The notes under the pieces are model-generated. The model was not told where the DNA came from. It saw only the letters and a list, made by a program, of their open reading frames with translations, and made no database searches. From NCBI GenBank assembly GCA_030549495.1, contig JAUIRK010000664.1, positions 85,001 through 149,000 on the forward strand: 64,000 nucleotides of DNA. Reading direction: 5' to 3'. The DNA comes from Nectonema munidae. Its lineage: Eukaryota; Nematomorpha; Nectonematoida; Nectonematidae. Below, in pieces: positions 1-13,300 of this stretch (position 1 is its first letter; each line of letters opens with the position of its first letter). Position numbers and translations under genes: made by a program.

Positions 1-1011
1 TGACGTCCTTATTCAATCGTTCGAGCACAATTTCTTGGTTTCGGAACAAGTGTTACACGTTCAATGGTGGTATATTGAAATTCATGGAGAATAAATCAAA
101 ATGACACATTTCTTGCAATTTTAGTGTAAATTTGGGATAAACGTGAGCGCGTAATTGACTTTTTATATTGGAACTAACTTTTGAGTGCCTCACGCTTTTC
201 AGGAGTTTTTAAAAACTTTTGTACAATTGTATTTACGGAATCAAACTTCAGATTTTGAATGCACATTGGAATCCCTTAACAATGTGCTCTCCGTCTTCAT
301 GAGAAATAGCTAATCTCCTCCTATATTGTGTTTGCTTTATTGATGTTTCATTTGTTTCTTGGTTTTCTAATTGAGATTGTAGTTCGTGTGGTTGTTGATT
401 TTCTTCAATGCAATTATTATTATGCAATATTGTAAAAAAAGGGAGAAAAAAAAGGCAAACGTGAGACAAGAAAAGATTGAGGCGATAAAGAATATATTTT
501 TTTCAAATATGTAATTATACATTTATCTAATGCGATTAATTAAATTGATGGTAAGAATTTTGTAATTGATTACAAGATCGTGTAGTAAATGATGAAAAGA
601 ATTTTGTTATAGACCGCAAATCATATTCCTATTATTTACTGATTGAATAAAATACCGATTTCAAAAATATCTCGAAAAAAGAAGATACTTCAATGACGGC
701 TTCAAGATTAGAAATTGATTCATAATGCAAATTTACAGCGCAAATATAAGTTTTTGGGTGTACTGATGAAAACACTCTCAAATAAGAATTTTTGGCTTTC
801 TATTCAACTACGTCAAATGTTATTGGATAGGCGTAAAAATTTTTTTTATAGACAAAATAATTATTATAACCTTAACATGAAATAAAGTAGATATATTAAC
901 TTGATTGAAATATTTGAATTCTCAATCCGCCAATTGATATGATTTAAAAAAAAAAGTTGAAAATATTCAACCAAAATTCTTCATTTTTACTTTGGTAGGT
1001 AAAGTGGGTGG
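1..1011. other. AT-rich sequence upstream of the first recognised VGAT exon
   Basis: About 1 kb of AT-rich sequence with no coding exon, repeat or RNA gene that I recognise. The 5' UTR, promoter and possibly a further upstream exon of the plus-strand transporter gene may lie here. A pyrimidine-rich stretch followed by AG at 997-998 looks like a splice acceptor just before the ATG at 1012, so the first coding exon is probably not the first exon of the transcript. Confidence 0.4.
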
Positions 1012-1317
1012 ATGAAATTCTTAAATTGCACAACTCTCAAAGAAACTGTAAACTCAATTTTTGATTGGTCTAAGCAAAAGAATGACGGATACGACGACAA
1101 AAGCTTGGCAGAAGACTACCTCATAAAGAGTATGAGTGCAGACTCTTTGGAGATGCAAGATTTTGAACGGACTTTAGAAGAGATGGAACATGAAGAAGTC
1201 TCACCCCGAAAAAGACCCGTCCTCAAAAGACACGATACTACGTGGACGAACACGGACTTGCCTGGGAACAAAATCACCGAGTGGCAAGCTGGCTGGAATG
1301 TGACTAATGCGATACAA
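1012..1317 (+). CDS. VGAT: VGAT coding exon 1 (cytosolic N-tail)
   Basis: Starts MKFLNCTTLKETVNSIFDW and ends at the conserved NVTNAIQ, where donor GTAATC begins at 1318 (phase 0). The middle is acidic and charged, as in the cytosolic tails of VGATs. The start codon is the least certain part: the true first exon could lie upstream. Confidence 0.85.
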
Positions 1318-4300
1318 GTAATCTAAAAAATACTTCAAAGAAGTTCCATATTTTTTCAAATTTTTAAACTTAATCCCGTAAAAGATTTTTTTTATTCATT
1401 CATATTTTATGAAAGAATGAGGTGCACTTTCATTCTATTTCCTTAGCCTTCAAAAATTCTTGATTCTACTGTAGTTAATTTTTTAGTTGATATTAATAGC
1501 CGAGTTTAATTTACTTAACCGTTATCATTGGACCAGTGACAGAATTAGAGTTAAAATCTTGGGCAAATACTCAAGACTACGCTAAAATTTCTTGCTTTTC
1601 CAAACATTTTTTTAAATTTTTTGCAAACATTTGTATCGATAAAATCCTATTATTATTATCAAACAGGGAATCAAACAATTATTTCGAAGCTAAAGATATG
1701 AATGTATTTTATATAATATATACGTACACTAAGCACATATACACTTGAACTATCAGGAAGATGCCAAATTTTTATTCTTTGAATGATGTTTGGTTCATTG
1801 ACCTGATTAGTATAAATTGATTAATCATTTTTGTGGTGTTCTCTTCTTCGTACGTTTTCCATTTATCTTTAATACTATCCCTCAACCAATATGCGACTGT
1901 ATTATATCCTTAAAAACTCTCAGAATTAAGAGTTAACAATGTTTTTATTTTGAGGTCTTGACGACCCCAAGAAAAATGTTTGGCAACCCCATTTGTGGCC
2001 GTGTCCCCTGGGTTGGGAACCCCTGAGTAAGTGTAACTTTGTTAGTTAAGTAATTTGTCTTTTTTATACTTCTTTCTTAATATTAGATTTTTTAGTACAC
2101 CTAGTAGATCGCCGATTCTACACAACAAATGATATACCTAATATTTTCACTATAATTTCCACATCCTAGAATATTTAAAGAATCTACTATCAGAATATGT
2201 CAGTATTTGAAATCAAATGAATGATTTAGCGTATTAAAATGTCCAAGACGCGTATTTGATGTTTTCGTTTAATTTTTCTTAGGGCATGTTTATCGTGAGC
2301 TTACCTTATGCAGTCCTCAACGGTGGCTACATTTCAATCATAGCAATTGTCGCAGTGGCCTACATATGTTACTACACTGGAAATCTTCTCATATCCTGTC
2401 TGTACGAAGGCAAGTTACACTATTTTCCTAAAATACTTCAAATTTTTTCTTTCCATGTTTTAGATTTAATATTGAAGCGGTGATAGATACCTAATATATT
2501 AAAAAAATAAACTAATACAATGATTTCTCGAACTAAAACCATTTCGGGGTATAAAGAGAGAAATTGAAAAAGTATAAAATATTTCGATATGACAATGAAG
2601 TTGTCATTTATCTTTTTAAAGACCATTTCAGTCTCTCTAGTTCAAAGAAGCGGCTAAACATTTATCGTTTTTTAAATCATTAACTTTCCTTTTTCACGTT
2701 TTATATTTTAAATAGACTCCCAACTGATGGGTGTGATAAAACAGGAATGGAATAAAATTTATGTAAAAGATTACGCAAAAAATAAGGCCTTTTTACACAA
2801 CTACTACTAATAATAATTTAACTATAAGAAAAAGAAGAAGATAGTTTTATTAAAAAATTAGATCAAGAGTATATATACCATTTGTACTTTTAAATTGCCT
2901 TGTTTTAGTAAGAAATTGTCTCTTTTTTCAATTCTAATTTGTCTTTTTCATTTTTGTTTTGTATTTTAGAAAGAGCGTTTATAATTGAAAAAAGACATTT
3001 TATAATTGAAAAAAGACAATTTATAACTAAAAAAGGACAATTTAGAACTAAAAAAAGACAATTTATCAGTAAAAATGGAATATATACCAAAGAATATGAG
3101 GAAAGTGAAAGAGTAGCGCTTTGCAAGATTTGTTCCTTTCCTTCTATATACTTTATATTTTGTATAGAGAGTGAGTGTATGGAGGCTCCGAGTGTTTCTC
3201 AAATGGATTGACTTTATTAGAGCAGCAAATCGATACAATAAATTACGACATTTTACTCAAGAAATTGTATTTATACATGTTTTTTAAAGTAGATTTATTA
3301 AATTTAATGAAAAGGTATATTTTGGGCATTTTTTAGCAACAATGCCAACTCCAAATCTCAAATTCTTAATCATGTTTTATAAACAAGCTATTTTTAACTA
3401 CGATATAGAACATTGTTAATGGGTCAATAAAGTTCAGATTTTAATATGTTAATAAAGTCAAACATTTTTATTCGATTTTGGCCCTTATTGTACGCATTTT
3501 ATTTACAAATAAATTTTTGATTTATACACATTTTAAAAAAATTGAAAATTTACCGTCAAAAGGGACAAATTGCAAGGGAGTTTGTTAAATTGAAAAAATT
3601 AATGCCAAAAGACAAAATCTCGAATGAAGTAAAATATTTTCTCTCACACGTTTCATTATATCAATATGTTTTAATTTATTTTTTTAAAAATAAGGAAAAA
3701 TGTAAATTTATATTCAAATCAATTTGCGTCAATATTAATGTTGCACCACTGGATCGTCTTATTCGATGAACACAACCGTTAATTGCAAAGAAAATCTTCC
3801 TTTTGAAAGGCTTGTGTTTAGAAGAGTAATTAGTATTGCCAGAAGTTGATTTTTCAAAAAAGCCTCACTTTCTATTTCCTTATTTGCGCATCTTCCCATT
3901 CTTATCCATGACTTCTCTGCGGCATTTCCTTTAGATTTACTTTATGGAAGCGTTTGTAAAAAGGAAATGAAAAATTCCTGCGCTTCTTCCTATTGGTGCC
4001 ACTGCTATATGATAAGGTTACATGTAGGGTGCAGAGAAATTATTTTTCAGATGGCATATCACTTCTAAACATTTGTTAAATGCTTACATGCTTGTGAATC
4101 TTTCTTTTTCTATTCTTCTCGTTTAGATGAGGAGCGCGTTAGAAGCAGTTATGTAGAGGTTGCGGAAGAAGTTTTGGGCTCCCGATTTGGAGGAAAGATA
4201 GTGAATGCGGCACAAATCATTGAACTCTTGATGACGTGCATCCTCTACATCGTTATTTGTGGCGATTTGATGTTCGGAGCTTTTCCAAAAGGTGCTTTTC

Positions 4301-7300
4301 TCATTCATATTTGAACATGTGTAATAGTTTGTTGATTTTTTTCCTCCAAGTATTTCATGACCTTTCCAAAATTAATTACGTAGTTATAATAAATCTTCAC
4401 GCAAAGCATCATTTTTTAATTTTTTTATGAAGAGTAACTGTAAGCATTTAAAGCATACTTCATTAATTTATAACTTTCTTGTTTAAAAATGAGGTTTGAT
4501 GTTTAAACAAAATATTTTTCTTAATCCTTAAAAATCATTGAGTGCATTTTTTTTAAATTTGGGTTTAAATTAACCTCGATGACTTGTTTTATTTTCCTAC
4601 TTTTTATTTTTAAAAAATAATTTATTCCAACTTTTTTTAAAAAGAATTTCAATCAAAAATAAAAAATTTTTTGTCAAATAAATGAAGAGGATGCCAATTG
4701 TAAGATGTACATATGTTAAGTAATAAATGGAGAAAATGATGATTAATTATTTTCGTGTTGAATTCCCACAAAATAATTGAACATTGTTTTGCCTCACTAT
4801 TTACTATTAATAAACATTTGAAGTTTAAAGCCTATTTTGGAGGATAATAAAAGACGGTATGATCTTTCAAAATAGTTGACTATTTTTTGTGTCCGTAATA
4901 GACTGCTTGGTAATTTGATCGACAGACAAATAATTCCTACGATTTTTATACATTTTCACTATAACGTATACTTTTTGTGAACTAATTATTATTTTCTTTT
5001 TTTATAATTTATTTTTTCAAAGAGTTTACTTTTTTATTATTTTCTATTTTTTTAATTGCACAAAAATTTTGTGTTTAAATAATTCTACAAATCTATTTTT
5101 CTCACTTTTTTTTAGTAAATTTTAGTTTTGAAAAGTGACTTTATTTTATTAATATAGACACACATACACACTAAAATTTATTATAAATGATAAAAAAAAC
5201 AGATTTGCAAATTCATTTCTTTACAAAAGTATAGAACTAAAGATATTTTAAAAACAAGTTTAGAAGTTTTCAAATAAAAATTTAAAAAGTTATAAATTCG
5301 GAAAAATATGTAAAAATCGGTAAAATCAGTGTGGACGAATTGACCGCTTCTAATTTACACTGAAGCCCTAAAAGTCCCTGCCATGCGCAGCGTATTATAA
5401 TCTTTAGAAATAGTTGTTACCCTAAGGAAATATTTTATAGAGAGAGAAAGGACGGATCTCTATCTGAGAAGCGTTGTCAACATCTGAGAACATGTTGGTG
5501 TATAGCTGTTTGAATCTCTGTAATCATGAATCTTAAATATCCGCAAAAAGGTTTTGAACTGTCAATGTCGAAAGCTTATTCTTACACCATATGTCAGTGT
5601 AATTTGCATATTTGACTCACAAACACATTTTCAAGTAGCGATGCAATTACATATGCGTTTTCGGAGGCAACCTGTATATATACTAATTACCTTCGGGTAC
5701 GCTTTATTTTTGGAATCAATATTTACCCATTTTTACTGTCAATAACCTTTGAATTTTTAGGACAATTGCGTCTCTACTTTTTGTATAGTTACAAAATTTT
5801 AGTAACACAAAATAAGTTTATTTTCAATCTCAAAAAATACATCGAGTATAAAGCAATCCAATTTTTTGTGAAATATTTTGCGTTGCCATGAATTGCATTT
5901 ATACTAATTTTTGTATAGGTCTGTATACAGAAATGATTCTTCATTTCTTACTCGAGGATTGTGGTGTGTGAGAGTCTCTTTTTTTACTGTAGGGACAAAA
6001 TCCCCGAACAACAAAATCCTACATCGGACAAAGTGTCACATGATAAAATCCACCTATAAGACAAAATCCCCAGAAGAAATTTATCGTCTTCCTTGTATAA
6101 AAATATGGCAAAAAATGACAGTAGTAATTTTCAAGAAAAATATAATTTCTTTAAAAAAATATTTTATCAAAATGTTTAAACGCTGAGTTAAATGCCATAT
6201 CTCTATGGAGACATTTTCTTGGTATGTTAGCAAAATTTGATTGATCCCGGATACAGTATTTTTATGTTTCTTTTTATGCAGTTCACTAGCAATACGCGCC
6301 ATTTTAGATTAAATGCATGTTTATTGTTTAATTACATGTACCTCTTTTTTTAAAAAGATTTTTATCAACCTGGTAAGTTGACTTTTTGCTTTTATAGAGA
6401 GGAGTTAAATTTGTCTTCAGGGATTTTGTCCCGATAATCTTTTTTACAAAGGCTAGTTAAACTATCTTGAGGAAGACTGTAAAAAGAAAGACATTCCTTT
6501 TTCCCGTAGGCAGCATCAATTCTCTTTGGTGGATGAGTTTGCTCGTAACTTTCCTTCTGCCATGCGCCTTCCTTCAGACGATGTCCACGGTGTCAAAGTT
6601 GAGTTTTGGTTGCGGACTTGCTCATTTGGCGGTCAACTTCATTTTTTTACTACACTGCATCTTCAAAATAAAGACGTGGAGGTTCCGTAAGTCTGACTTT
6701 CATTGAAAAAATTGCCGTACACTTTCCTATATGAACTCGTTGAAAGATATAACAATAATTATGATCTAACAGATTTTGTTTGCGGAGTATTTAATCCAAG
6801 TTTTGAGATTTCTGCATCGAATAGTTTTTATACAATTAGCTCCAATGTCCATACTCTATAGTATAATGTATTCAAAAATCATAAGGATTAAGTTATTTTT
6901 TAAATGATCCTTTAAATCATTGTTTAATTGGAATTTTTTTAATATTTTTGTTATAATTTCATTTTTATAGTTTTATTATATCACCTTCACATGTTGAACA
7001 TTTAGATTTTATACGGCACAATTTCGCTCCTATAATCAACTTCTTAATGTCAGGGATTATGCAAGTAAGTGTATCATAATGAACGAGCAATTTCTCTTGA
7101 TTTATCTTCAAAAAGATGTTTATTCTTTTCCTCTCAATAATTGGAAATAATCTTTGAAAATAAAAATAACTTTTTTTGGTAGAAAAATTACAAATTATTT
7201 GCCTTTTTAGAAGTAAGATTTTGAGCCGATTATAAAAAGATGTTCTGATCAGTAAATGGAAATAAAACAGTATGCTATAAAAATGGAGCTAATCTATTTT

Positions 7301-10300
7301 TTGTAATAGAAAGCCTCAAAGTTGTTCTAGGTAATTAATAAGATTCAAAAACTCCTAATTTTTATAAATTTCGCAACTTTTACCACATAATTTTCCCTAA
7401 AACTGCTTTCCTAAGAAGTGAAAAGCAAAAATGATGGAATCTACACTTTCAATATGTTTTCTCTTTCCAAGAAGACAGCTTTCGCCAAAAAAATAGTTAG
7501 AAAGACTACTAAAATTCCGAGTGACAAAAATAAAGTTGTTGTGCTATAAAAACACATTGGGATAATTCATTCTTTTTATTCCAATATACTTTCTCATAAT
7601 TAATGGGAAAATGATGTGAAGATTTCAAAAGTTATTCAATCTATATAAGTACTCTACTCCTGATATTTGGATGATTATATTTTAGAGACATACAAAACAG
7701 CACAGAAATATAATATATACCATTTTTACTCCTAAATTATTTTTTTTTAGTTTGAAATTGTCTTTTTTAAGTCCTAAATCATCTTTTTTCAATTTTATTT
7801 TGTATACAAAAGAGAGTTTAGAATTGATAAAAAGACATTTTAGGACCAAAAAAACAATTTAGAACTAAAAAAAGACAATTTAGAACTAAAAAAGATAATT
7901 TAGAACTAAAAATGGTATATATTTTTATGCAGTGACCAACTGTAAGTTTTTTATATTTATATTTACACTTTTTTTTAATTTGAAGAAAGTTTTATCTTTT
8001 TGATTATGTCATATGATGTCTTTACAGAAGATGTTAAAATCAAGATTGATATTTGGAATTTTCCGGTTTCAATGGGCGTCATTGTTTTCAGTTACACCTC
8101 TCACATATTTCTTCCGCCTCTAGAAGGTTCTTTGTATGATAGAAATCGCTTTGGCTGCATGCTAAGATGGAGCCATATCGCTGCCGCTATTTTCAAAGCC
8201 TTATTCGGGTACTTTTCATCTTTCCTGAATAATGATACGATTTTTGACGCGGATTTCATCACAAAATAAATTTCAGAGAAATAGAGCATAAATAGCTACA
8301 AAATTTTTGCATTTTTTTTGCCATAAAATTCTAAATTAAATTATATTGTAAAATACAAGTCAGTCTCCTAATTTCCGTTAATTTGAACGATATCCCAAAT
8401 TATAATAATAATGTGTATGCTATAATTGCATAGCATTTTGTTCTTAAACTGGTTTACCATGATCAATTTTTAGTTCTCTATGGAAAAATATTTCATTTTA
8501 ATATATTTTATTCTTCTTCTTCTTCTTTGACCTTGTCCCCAAGTTGGGGGTCGGAGGCTGAGATCTGCTCTCTCCATTTTTCCTCTTCTGCGCATTCTCT
8601 TCGGTCAGTCCATGCAGCTTCAGTTGGTTCATCAGTCCGTCCTTCCATCTTTTACGCTGCCTGCCTCTACTTCTTCTCCATAGCTTGGCGCACGACATCA
8701 TTTTTGTATATTTTATTCCTCAACTCTCAAATCTTCTTTGCAGTATTTCAATAATAGTAACCACAACAAAACGTATCCTAGCCCTAAGCCTAAGTATTCG
8801 CTTCTCTTACAAGCCAGCATTAGCACACAAAATGTTTCGCTTCGCTATCTTTTTGTGATTCTTTGTTTAATGCTGTGTTACACGGTGTTTGCACTTCCTT
8901 CTATAATGGAATATATGATGTTCATTCTCTTTATTTTTATGGTGATTGCATTTTATTGCTTCTGCGGATTGAGTAAGGCTGGTTGCTTACTTTTACGCTG
9001 TGATGCTTCGTTGTATACAACCCTCAAATATTGTAATTGGAAGAAATCAAATTATTTAAATTATTAAAAACAAATATATCATTCCTGGTCAACTTTTTTG
9101 CAAATTTTCTGTATTGAATTGCAGGAAAGTTTGCTCGTAATTTACGAAGTTTAGAGAGGAAGAGGCGAGTAAGGTTCGTTCCAAACTTGGTTTCGATACC
9201 TTTAAAAGTTTCAAAAAATTTAAGAAGGTCTTGGGTTCGATCCCGCATCAAGTCTTCTTTGCTCACACACCAGAAACTGCAATTGCCCCTTCTCGGTGAA
9301 ATCACTCCCTTTATCTTTACCTCTGTTTGGGATTTTGGAACATTAATTAACTAATTTAATGTTTTATAGTGAGGAATCACTACCAAACTTATTTTGTTTA
9401 AAAAATAAAACGAATTGAATTGAAGCCTAGTTTCGTGGTTAACCGCCTCGACAAAAAACGGTAGATAGAAGGTATTTTTTTCAAAATAATCCAAATTATT
9501 TCAACAAATGCAGAAGAATCTAATTTGTTATTTCGTGTTGTCAATTTTAAAATCTATGCATTTTGCAAAAATTCTTGGTTCTTTTATATAACTAAGATTT
9601 CGTATCCTTTCTCTCTTAGTAAGTAAGTTTTATATTTATTTAAAAACGTTTAAAATAAAATAATTATGCAAAAAGGATGCATCAAAGCCAAAATTTGGTA
9701 TACAGAATGAAGATTTCTTTCCATTTTATCCTTTGGTGCTTTGAATTAAAAGATTGGACTAGGAAAGCGATATTACAAACATTTTTAAGGTGACTTTAGA
9801 GACTTTGTTTAAATCCATAATTTACATCATTCATTAATCATGCTTTTATTTCAAATTTGTCACATCGCTCTACGATCTACATTTTTTGGTTGGTTTACTT
9901 ATAAATTTTTCCTTAAAAAATAAATATATAAATTCCTATAGATGAAATTTATCTAAATCTAAATCTATGATTAAAATATAGAGAGTGGGTCAATATGACA
10001 ATGAATTAATATATAATTCGACAATTTCTACAAACTTCATTAATGTCTATAATGATAATAATTGTAAAGATAGGAAATATTTTGTATCGGGAAAGGTAAA
10101 GGTACCTTTGGGTGTTTTCATCGAGAAGGCCAGAGGCCGCTTGTATCGAACTATGTGAAAGTTGCCGAGAGCGGGATTCGAACCCAAGACTTTGAATTTC
10201 GAAGTCACACGCTCTACCCAACCTACTCACGCCCCTTGGAAATGTTTTGTATACTATAAATCTATTTTAACACCTTATTTTACCATTATTTCTTTAACTC

Positions 10301-13300
10301 TGTGTTATTGTGTAAAGAAGTATTAGACTTTAATCTCTATTTAGTCATAATAATATGTTTTATCTAAGGCTGGTAACGATTAATTTATTTTAAATAGTTA
10401 ACTTTTTTATATTAACGATTAATTAATAGTTAATTTCGATTAGATCAAAACACCCGTTTATAACATTTTCATGTCAGCTACTCGTTTGTAAAAGTCATTA
10501 ATTGAGGCTTCTTTGAATCTAATCATCATCATTCACACTCATATGCTTTGTTATAAAAGATAACGATGACAATACACAGCTACATATTACATATTTTTCA
10601 CCGCCTAGCAGAACTGTAGCATGGCGGAATATGTCTAAAACTTTGACGCATTTTGAAATTTTTTCCCAATCAGAATCGAACAGTTTCAAACCGAGATACT
10701 ACTTTTCTTTGGTTGACATGTAAAGATTTAATGCCTCTTTAGCCTGCAGCAAACTTTGCAGCATATAAAGAACGCTGTTCCATCTTGTTGGAACATCTTG
10801 CTGTAACGCAATTTGCGAACAATACTTCGGTATCTGCAGCTTTAAATCCATTCAAACTCTAGGCTATGAGCTAAACAAGGAATCTGTGAAAATCCTGCTT
10901 GAATAACAGCGGAAGTCATATTTCGTGCATTGTCGTCAGTTACTATAACCTGGATCTTTTCTGTTATATTCCAGTCTTTTGCAAAGAGTTTATGTAACTC
11001 AGCAACATTGGCAGAGTAGTGACGTTCAACTACATTAACGCATCTTACAACAACACTTTTTAAACTCCAGTCATCTTTGATCCAATCGCCAATGATTCCA
11101 CAATAACTTTCATTTCCTAAAGATGTCCAGAAATCAGACGTTAGTGCAATTGCTTTTCAATTTTCAAATTTTTGGCGATAGTTTGCCGACAAGGTACTTT
11201 ATAAGCAGAATTTTGGAGCGCTGTGCGTAGTAATACTTGCTGAAGACCTTCATCTTCAACTATCGATATTGATCGCTTGCTACACATTTTGCAAGTGATA
11301 TTGTAATGTCACGTTGACCGTAGCACTCACGGGTTGATCGAGTGTGCGACAAAACTTACTCAAAGTAGTTTGCTTAGAGTCGATGTTGACACCGCTGTAC
11401 TCTGGCTGAATGAAAGTGACTTTTCATGTTGAAGTTTCGAATATTGTAGCGAGTGTTTGTTTTGAAGGTGATGAGTAAGGGACGTGTTAGATCCATGATA
11501 TGTAAACGATTTGTCACAATGAATGCAATAAACGTTGGCAGCATTTTTAATATTACCATCATCCAACAATTTGAAACCAAAATGATTATGCCAGAAATAG
11601 TTTTATATTTATTAAATTCCTTTTCTTTTGTCGCCATTTTATTTATTGAGATCGTCTAAAAAATAAAATTTAATCTGATAGTTAAAGAAAAATTTAATCG
11701 TCAAAATAAATTAACGATTAATCGATCAATTAATCTTTAAATTCCACAGCTCTATTTTTTATACTTCCTTCAAAATATATGTTTAGTAAACACACTTTAG
11801 TAATATTACTATTTAAATTAATTAAGTAATTAAAAAATTTATGAGCAGTAATAACAACACTATTGGATAAGTTGATTAGATATTTTTATTTTTATGAAAT
11901 TATTGTATTTAGATGGTCTTAATATGTTCACATTAATTTCTATGCTTTCATGATTTCATAAAGTAACTTTTTTTAATTGTTGTATAGATATTTATAATTA
12001 AACTTAAAAAATGTTATATATAGCCTATTTTTCAATGATAACTAGAAAATTGATTTTTTTTAAATTTTCTCTACTTATTAACATTAATTAAAATTTAGAT
12101 TTGTCCAAATTTTTGCTTATGATTTTATTTTTACTTTGATATACTGATTTAAAATTTTTTAGAATTTCACTTTTCCATGATTAGAACACCTATCGAAATT
12201 ATTAATATTTAATTAAAATAATTAACTTTTAAGTTTAATCTATTAGTAAAATAACTCGTTCAATAGTATTTTTATTTACAAAAGGTTTAGTATAATAACT
12301 TTTATAATAGTAAAAATGTATATTTATATATGCCTACAAGCAGTTATGCCCTTAGACTTATATAAATTTTACAGTTCTGCTTTAAGTTCGTCCTTTTCCA
12401 ATTCTTTATCTTTTTGCAAATTGAATTTTTGAAGTCGGGCTTAAGTTGCGTTATGAAGTTTGAGAATACTGATACAATCTTTGTTTCTGATAAATTCTTC
12501 GCATCCTTCTTCTCCAAATTGTTTATCATTCAGCTACATCGGTTTCATCACGTTTTCCGAGAATACGCAAGAAGAAATCTCCAACAACTTGATGAGTCCC
12601 ACGTTCAAAGCTGCCATCAACATCATTCTTGTGGTGAAAGCGCTCTTATCCTACCCCCTGCCTTATTTTGCTGCAGCAGAGCTCCTAGAGACGACTTTTT
12701 TTGCGGGAAAACCCAACACACTGTAAGACTTTGAATTAATCCTAAAAATCCTTTAATTGCAGTCAATTCTCCCAAGAACTCGTTATTAACCTCTGTCCTA
12801 CAATCCCAAATATAGAAGTAATCTTTTTAGCCAAGCGTTTCGAGAGAAGCAAAGCTGCATAAGCGCTTAATTACAGGCTTCTACTCAAGTGTTTTTTTTT
12901 TTAATTTTTTTTAGTTTTTTTTATGAAATGGGAAGTTAAAGTCAGTAAAGTCCATTTTTCCCCCTTTTTGAGATTGGATCAAGAGTTAACGTAGTAAATA
13001 CCTTTATTTTTTACTTTTAAAATTTTTTTTATAGATCAACAAAGTCCATTTTTTTGTGTAAAAAGTCAATAATTTTGAATGAGGTAATAGTAATAATAAT
13101 TTTATTTCCAAAAGTTTTACGAAATAGGGAGATAAGTAGTACAAACACTTTGTGATCAATTTATGATTGATGGGCGCCAGAAAAATATAAGAAAAACACA
13201 AAATGACTTTTGGAGGTCCGTATCCAAAGTCAAAATAGCCGTTGGAAGATTCAAACCAAGGAATGAAGTAATTTGACTAGAAAAATCTAAGAAAATACAG

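Noticed and set aside
2939-3100. CRISPR-like spaced direct repeats
   Set aside because: Units are contiguous 20-base tandems in the arm of an inverted repeat within a eukaryotic intron; no spacers.
10140-10235. tRNA gene on the minus strand
   Set aside because: A- and B-boxes are present but arms do not pair and the body continues into a SINE with target duplications; the same holds at 43822, 61187 and 61311.
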